DNA from: DASVTR01 sp036387475
GTDB taxonomy: Bacteria > Acidobacteriota > Blastocatellia > Pyrinomonadales > Pyrinomonadaceae
Assembly (NCBI GenBank): GCA_036387475.1
Contig: DASVTR010000003.1
Span: 248,001-312,000 of the forward strand
Direction of reading: 5' to 3'
Length of the DNA stretch: 64,000 bases
The notes below the pieces were generated by a model. It saw nothing but the letters and a program-made list of their open reading frames with translations. It did no database searches and was not told the DNA's origin. Shown here in pieces: positions 26,126 through 33,289 of the stretch (position 1 is the first letter of the stretch; each line of letters starts with the position of its first letter). The translations under genes were made by a program, and so were the position numbers.

Positions 26126-26197
26126 CGCCGACCTCCGTTTGCGGTGGCGCGCTCTTCGTATCATACACGAAGAGCGTCACCGCTTGGAGCGTCGGCG
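26126..26197 (-). terminator. Long multi-stem hairpin terminator of rpmE
   Basis: An unusually long stem: CGCCGAC/GTCGGCG at the base, then CTCC/GGAG, GCGGTG/CACCGC, and at the tip CGCTCTTCGT/ACGAAGAGCG around a 7-nt loop. On the - strand the base is followed by GTTACTTTTTTACC, a terminator-like T run. It lies between rpmE and yqhQ. Confidence 0.65.
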
Positions 26198-26277
26198 CGG
26201 AGTTGGTTAAGTGTCGGCTAATGTTGCGTCGCGGTCAGCAATCGAGCGCGCATGGCTCTCACAACTTTCGTTCTGGA

Positions 26278-26514
26278 TTACTGCTGTGCCGGTGCTTCTG
26301 CTGCCTCCGGCGTTTTTTTGCCGTAGCGCTTGTTAAAGCGGTCAACGCGTCCGGCTGTGTCCACCAGCTTTTGCTTGCCCGTGAAGAACGGGTGGCACTC
26401 CGAGCAGATTTCCACGTGTAGCTCGTCTTTGCGTGTCGAGCGCGTGGTAAATGTATTGCCGCAGGCGCATTGCACCTTGATGTCCTGATATTCCGGATGG
26501 ATTCCCTGTTTCAT
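26278..26514 (-). CDS. rpmE: 50S ribosomal protein L31
   Basis: A 78-residue ribosomal protein of the zinc-binding (C+) type. It begins MKQGIHPEYQDIKVQC and has the Cys pairs CAC and CSEC (residues about 16, 18, 37, 40) that bind zinc. FFTGKQKLVDTAGRVDRFNKRY is the usual core end. A short Ala/Pro/Glu tail follows. A promoter (26571-26600) lies 57 bases upstream. Confidence 0.96.
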   Translation of the reverse strand: MKQGIHPEYQDIKVQCACGNTFTTRSTRKDELHVEICSECHPFFTGKQKLVDTAGRVDRFNKRYGKKTPEAAEAPAQQ

Positions 26515-26570
26515 CTTTTCCTTGCTTCCTTATCTATAGACGGCTCAACTGGCCTCTGGCGAAACACCCT

Positions 26571-26600
26571 ATGATAAAGGGCTGGCACGCGCAGCGTCAA
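26571..26600 (-). promoter_or_regulatory. rpmE promoter
   Basis: Read on the - strand: -35 TTGACG (26600-26595), 18-base spacer, -10 TATCAT (26576-26571). Confidence 0.5.
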
Positions 26601-26648
26601 GTTAAACGCAGAACACGAATTTGATGCCACAGTTCGTGAGATAGTTTA

Positions 26649-26678
26649 TTGACAATGGCGTAAATCGCATGCTACAAA
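26649..26678 (+). promoter_or_regulatory. Candidate promoter of the nuoC-N operon
   Basis: -35 TTGACA (26649-26654), 18-base spacer, -10 TACAAA (26673-26678, 4 of 6). It lies 115 bases ahead of nuoC in the only untranslated gap upstream of the operon. Confidence 0.5.
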
Positions 26679-26792
26679 GCGCATGGCCGTCCCAGTTGTA
26701 TCCTAAGCATTAAGAGACAAGCCTATAGGTGTGTTCGCGCTCCGGTTGATGGCCGAGAGCGTCAGTACAGGGTCAGGGTGTAATCGCACGAG

Positions 26793-27827
26793 ATGGCAGA
26801 CGAACCCAAAGCACCAGAAGCACCTCAGTCCGACGCTACGGAAGCGTCCGAGTCTCCGCGCGCCGCCCTGCCGCGCACGGACGATAAGAGTCCGAGTCCG
26901 GGCTTTGAGAGCAGGGATGCCGGTAGTTTGCCTGAGCCTGAAAAGACAGCCTCCCCTTCACCTGCCACAACGGAAGAGCAGGCAGCGCTCACTGCAAAAG
27001 CGCCTTCTGGCAGTTCTGAGAGCAACACAGCCATTCAGTCAGATGCCGAAAAGGCGGCGAAGATTGCAGAGGCAAGGGCCAAAGCAAGCGCCGCGAAAGA
27101 GGCTGCCAGTGAAAAGCCTTCAGCCGATGCTGCTGCGCCTTCTCCTGCGCCGGGTGCGCCGAAAGCTCCTGTTAAGAAAAAAGAGGAAGGCCCAAAGCCG
27201 ACTGATGCCGCGAATCATGCGCTGGTCAGAAAAATCCGCGAACAACTGGACGGCGCGGTCATCGAAGCCTCTGAATTTTTAGGGCAACTCTCCATTCGCG
27301 TTGAGTCGTCACGCATCGTCGAGGTTTGCGACTTTCTCAAGCGCGATGCGGCGACGCTCTTCAATTTTTTGTCAGACTTAACATGCGTGCATTTGCCTGA
27401 CCGTATCGAAGCGCCCTTCGATATTGTTTATAATTTGTATTCGATTCCGGCCAACGAGCGCGTTCGTTTGAAAGTCGCTGTAGATGACAGTGACGGAGTT
27501 GAGACCGTCTCCGGCGTGTGGCCCGCCGCAAACTGGATGGAGCGCGAAGTGTTCGATCTCTTCGGCGTAAATTTTCGCAACCACCCGGACTTGCGCCGTA
27601 TCCTGCTGCCGCCTGATTGGCAGGGCCACCCGCTCAGGAAAGATTACCCGCTGGAGTTTATTGAAAACGAGTGGACGGGCAAACACCTGCCGGAGTTTAC
27701 AGTTGTGCAGCAGGAGCAGCTTGAACAACGCCGCGCCTACGGCCTCGAACAACTCTCGGAGATTGACGAGCGCCTGGCGCGCGAGTTTTTCCGTCAGGGC
27801 AAGGAAGTGATGTCGAAAGATAAGTGA
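26793..27827 (+). CDS. nuoC: NADH-quinone oxidoreductase subunit C with long disordered N-terminus
   Basis: A hydrophilic complex I subunit at the quinone-proximal end of the peripheral arm. The family domain starts only at about residue 141 (NHALVRKIREQL) and includes FNFLSDLTCVHLPDR, NWMEREVFDLFGVNFRNHP, and the end motif HPLRKDYPLEF. Residues 1-140 are low complexity, rich in Ala, Pro, Ser, Glu and Lys, and probably disordered. NuoC proteins are usually about 150-220 residues, so 344 is long. A heptad palindrome overlaps its stop codon. Confidence 0.94.
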   Translation: MADEPKAPEAPQSDATEASESPRAALPRTDDKSPSPGFESRDAGSLPEPEKTASPSPATTEEQAALTAKAPSGSSESNTAIQSDAEKAAKIAEARAKASAAKEAASEKPSADAAAPSPAPGAPKAPVKKKEEGPKPTDAANHALVRKIREQLDGAVIEASEFLGQLSIRVESSRIVEVCDFLKRDAATLFNFLSDLTCVHLPDRIEAPFDIVYNLYSIPANERVRLKVAVDDSDGVETVSGVWPAANWMEREVFDLFGVNFRNHPDLRRILLPPDWQGHPLRKDYPLEFIENEWTGKHLPEFTVVQQEQLEQRRAYGLEQLSEIDERLAREFFRQGKEVMSKDK

Positions 27828-27930
27828 TTTTGGATTTTAGATTTTAGATTTTGGATTGACGCTGCCGAATCCGAATCTAAGAGTTTTTGGTCTTTAATCT
27901 AAAATCTAAAATCCAAAATCCAAAATTGAG
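27826..27930. repeat. Heptad palindrome, GATTTTA family
   Basis: Left units GATTTTG, GATTTTA, GATTTTA, GATTTTG (27826-27853); the first overlaps the nuoC stop TGA. Right units AATCTAA, AATCTAA, AATCCAA, AATCCAA, AATTGAG (27896-27930) end exactly at the base before ATG 27931. The element thus fills the whole stop-to-start gap. Confidence 0.88.
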
Positions 27931-28200
27931 ATGACTCCTAAAGAATTGGCCGCGCATTACAACGCGAAAGTCTTCGACAGCACTGAGGCCGCTGAGAGTG
28001 CGGGCTGGGTGCTAACGGAGACGATGAAGCCGCGCAACGTCTGGAATAAGGCGAGTGCTGCGCAAGCTATCATCGCTAAATTGCTGGCGCGGCAAAAGAG
28101 CGGCGAAGCGGCGGAGATCGGCCTCGTGCTGGAAAACTTCAGCGTGACGGGATGTTATAAAGGGCAGGAGTCAGAAGCCAGAAGCCAGAAGCCGGAATGA
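27931..28200 (+). CDS. Small protein of unknown function inside the nuo operon
   Basis: An 89-residue hydrophilic protein (MTPKELAAHYNAKVFDS...), placed between nuoC and nuoD. It has no membrane segment or metal motif and I do not recognise a family. Its codon use is like that of its neighbours and the frame is uninterrupted, so it is probably real. The last 12 residues (GQESEARSQKPE) are translated from the left arm of the next repeat, so the original C-terminus was likely different. Operon position suggests a complex I accessory or assembly factor, but that is only inference. Confidence 0.6.
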   Translation: MTPKELAAHYNAKVFDSTEAAESAGWVLTETMKPRNVWNKASAAQAIIAKLLARQKSGEAAEIGLVLENFSVTGCYKGQESEARSQKPE

Positions 28201-28263
28201 AAAGAAAATCAGAAGAATGTGGTTTCCGCCTTATCTTCTGGCTTCTGAATTCTGAATTCGTAG
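28165..28263. repeat. Heptad palindrome, CAGAATT family (reverse core)
   Basis: Left units CAGGAGT, CAGAAGC (three times), CGGAATG (28165-28199) form the 3' end of the preceding gene. Right units TTCTGGC, TTCTGAA, TTCTGAA (28236-28256) precede the nuoD start. The core contains GGTTTCCGCCTTAT, matching the reverse orientation of the family core. Confidence 0.85.
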
Positions 28264-28270
28264 TTGAGCT

Positions 28271-29404
28271 ATGCACCAAGTAGAGATTGCGACAACAAGA
28301 GAGACGCTGCTCGACAGCCCCGAAATGGTGCTCAACATGGGGCCGCAGCACCCCTCAACGCATGGCGTGCTGCGCGTTATCCTGCGGCTCGACGGCGAGA
28401 CGGTGATTGACCTCGACTGCGACATCGGATTCCTGCATCGCGGCATGGAGAAGATAGCGGAGAATCGACAGTATCCGATGATCGCGCCCTACTGGGACAG
28501 GCTCGACTATATCGCGGCGGTCTCAAACGGCCTCGTCTGGGTCGAGACGGTCGAGCAGATGATGGGATTGGATGTTCCTGTGCGTGCTCATTACATCCGC
28601 ACAATTCTGACGGAACTCAACCGCATCTCGTCGCACCTGCTCTGGTTTGCCACGCACGCGCTGGACATCGGCGCGGTGACGGTCTTGCTCTGGGCCTTGC
28701 GCGAGCGCGAAGAGATACTGAAAATCTTCGAGCGCCAATTCGGTGCGCGCCTGACCTGCCACGCCTGGCGCATCGGCGGTATGCCAAACGACGCCTACGA
28801 CGATTTCGAAGAGGACGTGCGCCGCTTCATCGGTAACTTTCCGATGAGAATTGACGAATACGAGACGATGCTCTCGGAGAATCGTATCTGGCTGGGGCGC
28901 ACGGTCGGCATCGGCGTCATCTCTGCTGAGGACGCGGTGGCAATCGGTCTGTCAGGCCCTGCGTTGCGCGGGTCTGGCGTCGCCTGGGACGTGCGTAAGG
29001 CGCGGCCCTATGCTGCCTACGCAGACATGGATTTCGACATCCCGCTCGGCGAAAACGGCGATACTTACGACCGTTACCTCGTCCGCATGGAAGAGATGCG
29101 ACAGTCGCGGCGGATTGTGCAGCAAGCGATTGATAATCTGCCGGACGGCCCCGTGATGGCAAAAGTGCCGAAGATTATCAAGCCGCCCGCAGGCGACTAT
29201 TATCATTCTATCGAAGGGCCAAAGGGCGAGATCGGTTGCTATCTGGTCTCGGATGGCACGGCCAGCCCTGCGCGCGTCCGCGTTCGCCCGCCCAGCTTGA
29301 TAAACTTGCAGGCGCTTCGCCAAATGTGCATCGGCCACCTCGTCGCAGACGTGGTGGCGATTATCGGGACGCTCGACATCGTGCTTGGAGAGATAGATAG
29401 GTAA
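28271..29404 (+). CDS. nuoD: NADH-quinone oxidoreductase subunit D
   Basis: The 49-kDa-type subunit that forms the quinone-binding cavity with NuoB. The 377 residues include the family opening MVLNMGPQHPSTHGVLR, IGFLHRGMEK, the loop with the quinone-site His (QHPSTHG) and SVEGPKGEIGCYLVSDG-like text near residue 310 (SIEGPKGEIGCY). The end is LDIVLGEIDR. ATG 28271 gives a short N-terminal leader (MHQVEIATTRETLL). Palindromic repeats lie on both sides. Confidence 0.97.
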   Translation: MHQVEIATTRETLLDSPEMVLNMGPQHPSTHGVLRVILRLDGETVIDLDCDIGFLHRGMEKIAENRQYPMIAPYWDRLDYIAAVSNGLVWVETVEQMMGLDVPVRAHYIRTILTELNRISSHLLWFATHALDIGAVTVLLWALREREEILKIFERQFGARLTCHAWRIGGMPNDAYDDFEEDVRRFIGNFPMRIDEYETMLSENRIWLGRTVGIGVISAEDAVAIGLSGPALRGSGVAWDVRKARPYAAYADMDFDIPLGENGDTYDRYLVRMEEMRQSRRIVQQAIDNLPDGPVMAKVPKIIKPPAGDYYHSIEGPKGEIGCYLVSDGTASPARVRVRPPSLINLQALRQMCIGHLVADVVAIIGTLDIVLGEIDR

Positions 29405-29480
29405 CAGTTTTCAGTTTTCGGTTTTCAGTTTTCAGCAGTCGGCTTGAATCTGAAAACCGAAAACTGAAAACTTAAAACTA
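29405..29480. repeat. Heptad palindrome, CAGTTTT family
   Basis: Left units CAGTTTT, CAGTTTT, CGGTTTT, CAGTTTT (29405-29432), starting one base after the nuoD stop. Right units AAAACCG, AAAACTG, AAAACTT, AAAACTA (29453-29480); the last A is the A of the next gene's ATG. Confidence 0.87.
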
Positions 29481-29938
29481 TGAACATAGTTCATTTGAAA
29501 GTTCAACCGATGACGCGCGAGGCGTTCGCGCCGTTCGGGGTTTTGTTGGACAGTCGCGGCTCGGTTGATATTGACTTGGGGGAGGGCGTGCCGAGTTTGA
29601 CGGGAGCGACTGCGGAATGGCGGCCATTCAAGTTTGATTTTATGGCGCGGCACGTGCGGACGATGCAGGTCTTTTCGCCGCTCGCTTCGTCGCAGGCGGT
29701 GATTGCGGTTGCGCCGCCCGGCAGCGCATCTGCGCCGGATGTGGAAAAGGTCGTCGCGTTCTTCGTTGATGGGAAATTGCCTTACGCTTATCACCGAGGG
29801 ACTTGGCATACGCCACCCTTTCCGGTCAGGGAATGGGCCTCTTTCCTGGTCGTTGACCGCAGCGGCACGCTCGATGATGACTGGGAATTGATTGACCTGC
29901 GAATGGTCTGCGATACAACTTTTGAGATTGAGCTTTGA
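29480..29938 (+). CDS. Ureidoglycolate lyase-like protein
   Basis: A 152-residue protein of the ureidoglycolate lyase (AllA) family, cupin-like, which splits ureidoglycolate into glyoxylate and urea. Typical elements are LKVQPMTREAFAPFGVLLD at the start, VFSPLASSQAVIAVAPPG, KVVAFFVDGKLPYAYHRGTWHTP (with the conserved His pair) and the FLVVDRSG strand. No other allantoin genes are nearby. It sits between nuoD and nuoH and ends 4 bases before nuoH, so it is translated within the complex I operon. Why is unclear. Confidence 0.78.
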   Translation: MNIVHLKVQPMTREAFAPFGVLLDSRGSVDIDLGEGVPSLTGATAEWRPFKFDFMARHVRTMQVFSPLASSQAVIAVAPPGSASAPDVEKVVAFFVDGKLPYAYHRGTWHTPPFPVREWASFLVVDRSGTLDDDWELIDLRMVCDTTFEIEL

Positions 29939-29942
29939 AGCG

Positions 29943-31295
29943 ATGACAGTGATGCTCGCATACTTAGCGCCGATTAGTTTCGTCAATGATCTGCTGCTGA
30001 AAGTCTTCAGTCAGGAGACGATTAACTATGTCGTCTGGCCTTTTATACAGATTGGCGCGGTCGTCACGGCGGTCGCCATCTGGGCGCTCTATGCGACCTA
30101 CGCCGAACGCAAGATTTCCGCTTTCATGCAGGCGCGGCTTGGGCCAATGCGCGTCGGCCCCTGGGGACTCTTGCAGCCGATTGCAGACGCCATCAAGCTT
30201 TTGACGAAAGAAGACATCACGCCCGACAAGGCGGATAACTACATCTTCAAGTTTGCGCCCTTTATCTCGGTTGTCGCCGCCTTCGTCGTCTTCGCTGTGA
30301 TTCCGTTCGGGCCGGACTGGGGCGTCATTACAGACATCAACATAGGGCTGCTGTTTGTGCTCTCCGTGTCGAGCGTTGGCGTGCTGGCGCTGATTTTGGC
30401 GGGCTGGTCTTCGAACTCGAAATATTCGCTGATGGGCGCTCTGCGCTCCTCCGCGCAGATGGTTTCCTATGAAGTCTCTATGGGCCTTGCGCTCATCGGT
30501 GCGCTGATGTTTGCGCGAACGCTCTCTTTGTCGGGCGTGGTCGGAGCGCAGGGCGCGGATGCAATCTGGTACATCCTTTATCAGCCGATGGGCTTTTTGG
30601 TCTTTCTCATCAGCGGGATTGCGGAGAACAACCGCGCGCCGTTTGATTTGCCGGAAGCGGAATCAGAGTTGGTCGCGGGCTTTCACACGGAATATTCGGG
30701 GATGCGCTGGTCTCTGTTTTTCATGGCCGAATATGCGGCAATGGTCGTCGTCTCGGCGATTGCGACGACCGTTTATCTGGGCGGCTGGTATCTACCGTTT
30801 GTCTACGGGCTAACGGAGGCCAGGGGGTATCATGGCCTTTACATAGCGCTGAGCATTATCATCTTCGTGACGAAGATGCTGCTCTTGCTGTATCTCTATT
30901 TCTGGCTGCGCTGGACGCTGCCGCGTTATCGTTACGACCAATTGATGGATTTGGGTTGGAAGTGGTTGATTCCGGCGGCGCTCGTTAACATCATCCTGAC
31001 AGCCATCGCCGTCTTTACAGTGCAGGCGCTCGACGGTTGGCGAAATTGGGAGACGATTGAATCAACCGCGCGGGGCTTGAATCTGACCGCCAGCGGTAAG
31101 ACCATTATGATTGTCTTCGGCTTCGGCGGATTGCTGGTGACGGCGGGCGTGCTGTCGGCCATCAACTGGCGCTCACGCGATTTCAATTTGAAGACGCAGC
31201 GGCGCAACATTCGCCTTGTCAATCTGCCGAAAGGCAAGCCGGCCATCGCCACGACGACAACAGCCGCAGCCGCGCCCGCGACGAGCAAAGGATGA
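29943..31295 (+). CDS. nuoH: NADH-quinone oxidoreductase subunit H
   Basis: A membrane subunit that forms the quinone entry channel. About 450 residues from ATG 29943 (MTVMLAYLAPISF). Eight or more helices are visible. Conserved loops include YAERKISAFMQARLGPMRVG, ADAIKLLTKEDITP, GWSSNSKYSLMGALRSSAQM, ENNRAPFDLPEAESELVAGF and TEYSGMRWSLFFMAEY. The C-terminus is longer than usual and ends in a hydrophilic Ala/Thr-rich tail. Four bases separate it from the allA-like gene. Confidence 0.96.
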   Translation: MTVMLAYLAPISFVNDLLLKVFSQETINYVVWPFIQIGAVVTAVAIWALYATYAERKISAFMQARLGPMRVGPWGLLQPIADAIKLLTKEDITPDKADNYIFKFAPFISVVAAFVVFAVIPFGPDWGVITDINIGLLFVLSVSSVGVLALILAGWSSNSKYSLMGALRSSAQMVSYEVSMGLALIGALMFARTLSLSGVVGAQGADAIWYILYQPMGFLVFLISGIAENNRAPFDLPEAESELVAGFHTEYSGMRWSLFFMAEYAAMVVVSAIATTVYLGGWYLPFVYGLTEARGYHGLYIALSIIIFVTKMLLLLYLYFWLRWTLPRYRYDQLMDLGWKWLIPAALVNIILTAIAVFTVQALDGWRNWETIESTARGLNLTASGKTIMIVFGFGGLLVTAGVLSAINWRSRDFNLKTQRRNIRLVNLPKGKPAIATTTTAAAAPATSKG

Positions 31296-31302
31296 TGAAA
31301 AG

Positions 31303-31417
31303 CAGGAGTCAGAATTCAGAAGTCAGAAGAAAAGAGAAGCAGGAAGAACAGAAAATCAGAAGAAGCGGGTTTCCGCCTGATATTCTGAATTCTAGATTCT
31401 GATTCCTGAATTCCTAT
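31303..31417. repeat. Heptad palindrome, CAGAATT family (reverse core)
   Basis: Left units CAGGAGT, CAGAATT, CAGAAGT, CAGAAGA (31303-31330). Core GAAGCGGGTTTCCGCCTG. Right units TTCTGAA, TTCTAGA, TTCTGAT, TCCTGAA (31383-31410). It separates nuoH from nuoI. Confidence 0.85.
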
Positions 31418-31427
31418 GGAGTAATTT

Positions 31428-31961
31428 ATGCCCTTAGTTGATGTACCGCAGCCCACGTTTATGCAGAAGCTGAAACGCTTCTTTTTCGTTGACCTCCTGA
31501 GAGGAATGGGGTTGACGTTGAAGTATAACATCGGCGCGTTGATGGATAAGGATGCCGTTGGTGGGAAGGGTATTTACACGGAGCAGTATCCGAAGGTCAG
31601 ACCTGATGTCGCGCCGCGCTTTCACGGCGCGCCGCGTCTCAACATGGACCCGGAAACGCACGAGACGCTCTGCATCGCCTGCAACCTTTGCGCGCTCGCC
31701 TGTCCGGAAGATTGCATCGACGTGATTCCGATGGACATAGAAATTACGGTCGCCGGTAAGGCGCGCAAGAAAAAGGTGCTCGACGAGTTTATCTTCGACA
31801 CCTCGCGCTGCATGTTCTGCGCGCTCTGTCAGGAAGCATGCCCGACCGCTTGTCTTGAATTGACGCAGGACTTTGAACTCGCAACCTACACGCGCGCAGG
31901 CTTTGTCTGGAATCGCGAACTGCTCGAACAGGGACGCGAGACAATCAAGTACGAACAGTGA
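31428..31961 (+). CDS. nuoI: NADH-quinone oxidoreductase subunit I
   Basis: A ferredoxin-type subunit carrying two 4Fe-4S clusters (N6a, N6b). Both CxxCxxCxxxCP motifs are intact: CIACNLCALACPEDC and CMFCALCQEACPTAC. The 177 residues are normal length. It has GGAG 10 bases before ATG 31428, one of the few nuo genes here with a plausible ribosome site. The next palindrome overlaps its stop codon. Confidence 0.96.
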   Translation: MPLVDVPQPTFMQKLKRFFFVDLLRGMGLTLKYNIGALMDKDAVGGKGIYTEQYPKVRPDVAPRFHGAPRLNMDPETHETLCIACNLCALACPEDCIDVIPMDIEITVAGKARKKKVLDEFIFDTSRCMFCALCQEACPTACLELTQDFELATYTRAGFVWNRELLEQGRETIKYEQ

Positions 31962-32046
31962 TGAGTGATGAGTAAGGAGTGATGAGTGAAAACAACTTGT
32001 CGCTTATCGCCCGCTACTCATCACTCATTACTCATTACTCATTACT
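31958..32046. repeat. Heptad palindrome, GTGATGA family
   Basis: Left units GTGATGA, GTGATGA, GTAAGGA, GTGATGA (31958-31985); the first contains the nuoI stop TGA. Right units TACTCAT, CACTCAT, TACTCAT, TACTCAT run directly into TACT-ATG, the nuoJ start. Confidence 0.87.
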
Positions 32047-32721
32047 ATGACTTTAACGGGTTGGGAAGCGGTCTTCTTCTGGATATTCTCGTTGGCGGCG
32101 CTGATTGCGGGGCTGCTGACGATTATGGCGCGCAATGCTGTCCACAGCGCGCTCTTTCTCATCTCGTCTCTGATCTCTGTGGCGGCGCTCTTTATTCTGC
32201 TCGGCGCTGAGTTTATCGCGGGCGTGCAGATACTGGTTTACGTCGGCGGCGTGATGGTCTTGTTTCTCTTCGTCATCATGCTCGTCAACGTCAGCGCCGA
32301 AGAGCGCGGGCGCGAGCGCATCTTCAACAGTTCGTCGCAGGTTGCGGCCAGCATCATCTTCGCGTTCCTGCTGGTCTTCGGCCTCGTCTATGCGATTAAC
32401 CAGGGCTACGAGGGACTGCAAAGGCGTGACAGCGCCAGCCTGGAGAAAACTGAGGGACAACGCGCGGCGCAGGCAGAGAACTTGCCGGACGCCGCGACGG
32501 GCACGATGAAGATTACGAAAGAGACGGAGCGCGTCGGCGGCAGCCTTTATCGCTTCGCCTCTCTACCCTTCGAGATTGCGAGCGTGCTCCTTCTGGTCGC
32601 CATCATCGGCTCCGTCATGCTCGCGCGCACGATCAAGCAGGAAGCCGCCGTTGACGACGTTGACCCGGAAGTCTTAAACGAAAGGCAGAATTCAGAAGCC
32701 AGAATCCAGAAGCCAGAATAA
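32047..32721 (+). CDS. nuoJ: NADH-quinone oxidoreductase subunit J
   Basis: A membrane subunit with five helices; the pi-bulge helix of the family is in QILVYVGGVMVLFLFVIML. The 224 residues are longer than typical, owing to a loop at 125-165 and a hydrophilic tail. The last residues (ERQNSEARIQKPE) are encoded by the left arm of the following repeat, so the stop codon has been supplied by the repeat. The start follows a palindrome with no Shine-Dalgarno. Confidence 0.94.
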   Translation: MTLTGWEAVFFWIFSLAALIAGLLTIMARNAVHSALFLISSLISVAALFILLGAEFIAGVQILVYVGGVMVLFLFVIMLVNVSAEERGRERIFNSSSQVAASIIFAFLLVFGLVYAINQGYEGLQRRDSASLEKTEGQRAAQAENLPDAATGTMKITKETERVGGSLYRFASLPFEIASVLLLVAIIGSVMLARTIKQEAAVDDVDPEVLNERQNSEARIQKPE

Positions 32722-32797
32722 GAGGCTGCAACCGTTTTCCTTTTATTCTGATTTTCTGTTCCTCTGACTCCTGACTTCTGGGTTCTGGATTCTAATT
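32686..32797. repeat. Heptad palindrome, CAGAATT family (forward core)
   Basis: Left units CAGAATT, CAGAAGC, CAGAATC, CAGAAGC, CAGAATA (32686-32720) encode the C-terminus of NuoJ. The core AGAGGCTGCAACCG follows. Right units TCTGACT, CCTGACT, TCTGGGT, TCTGGAT (32763-32790) end three bases before the nuoK ATG. Confidence 0.87.
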
Positions 32798-32799
32798 TT

Positions 32800-33207
32800 A
32801 TGACTCCCTTTTTCATCCCGGCGCTGGCGTTGTTGCAACAAGCCGCGACGAGCGGTCGTTGGGACATCATCGTAGAAGGCGTCAAGCGCCCTAATTTATC
32901 GAAGTTTCTGGTCATCGGCGCGCTGCTGTTTATCATCGGCGTGGCGGGCGTGCTGGTGCGCCGCAACATCATCGTCATCTTCATGTCCATCGAATTGATT
33001 TTGAATGCGGCCAATCTGAACTTCATCGCCTTCTCGCGCTACCTGCAAGACACTGGCAATCTCAACGCCGTCGCGGGACAGGTTTTCACGGTCTTTATTA
33101 TCGTCGTCGCGGCGGCAGAGGCCGCCATCGGACTGGGCATCGTCATCGCGCTCTATCGCAATAAAGAGACGATCTGGGTTGATGAGATTGACTTACTGAA
33201 ATGGTAA
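32800..33207 (+). CDS. nuoK: NADH-quinone oxidoreductase subunit K
   Basis: A small three-helix antiporter-like subunit (MrpC type). The family core begins near residue 38 (FLVIGALLFIIGVAGVLVRR) and has the two conserved Glu: FMSIELILNAANLNF and AAAEAAIGLGIVIAL. Length is 135 residues against about 100 usually; the extra 35 residues are a hydrophobic then basic N-terminal extension. ATG 32800 directly follows the repeat. Confidence 0.94.
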   Translation: MTPFFIPALALLQQAATSGRWDIIVEGVKRPNLSKFLVIGALLFIIGVAGVLVRRNIIVIFMSIELILNAANLNFIAFSRYLQDTGNLNAVAGQVFTVFIIVVAAAEAAIGLGIVIALYRNKETIWVDEIDLLKW

Positions 33208-33210
33208 CAA

Positions 33211-33283
33211 AGTAATGAGTAGTGAGCGATGAGTGATGAGTTAAAAACCGTCACACATCGCTCATCACTCATCACTCATCACT
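33211..33283. repeat. Heptad palindrome, GTGATGA family
   Basis: Left units AGTAATG, AGTAGTG, AGCGATG, AGTGATG (33211-33238); right units CATCGCT, CATCACT (three times) (33256-33283). The nuoL ATG is 6 bases further on. Confidence 0.86.
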
Positions 33284-33289
33284 TCCTTT

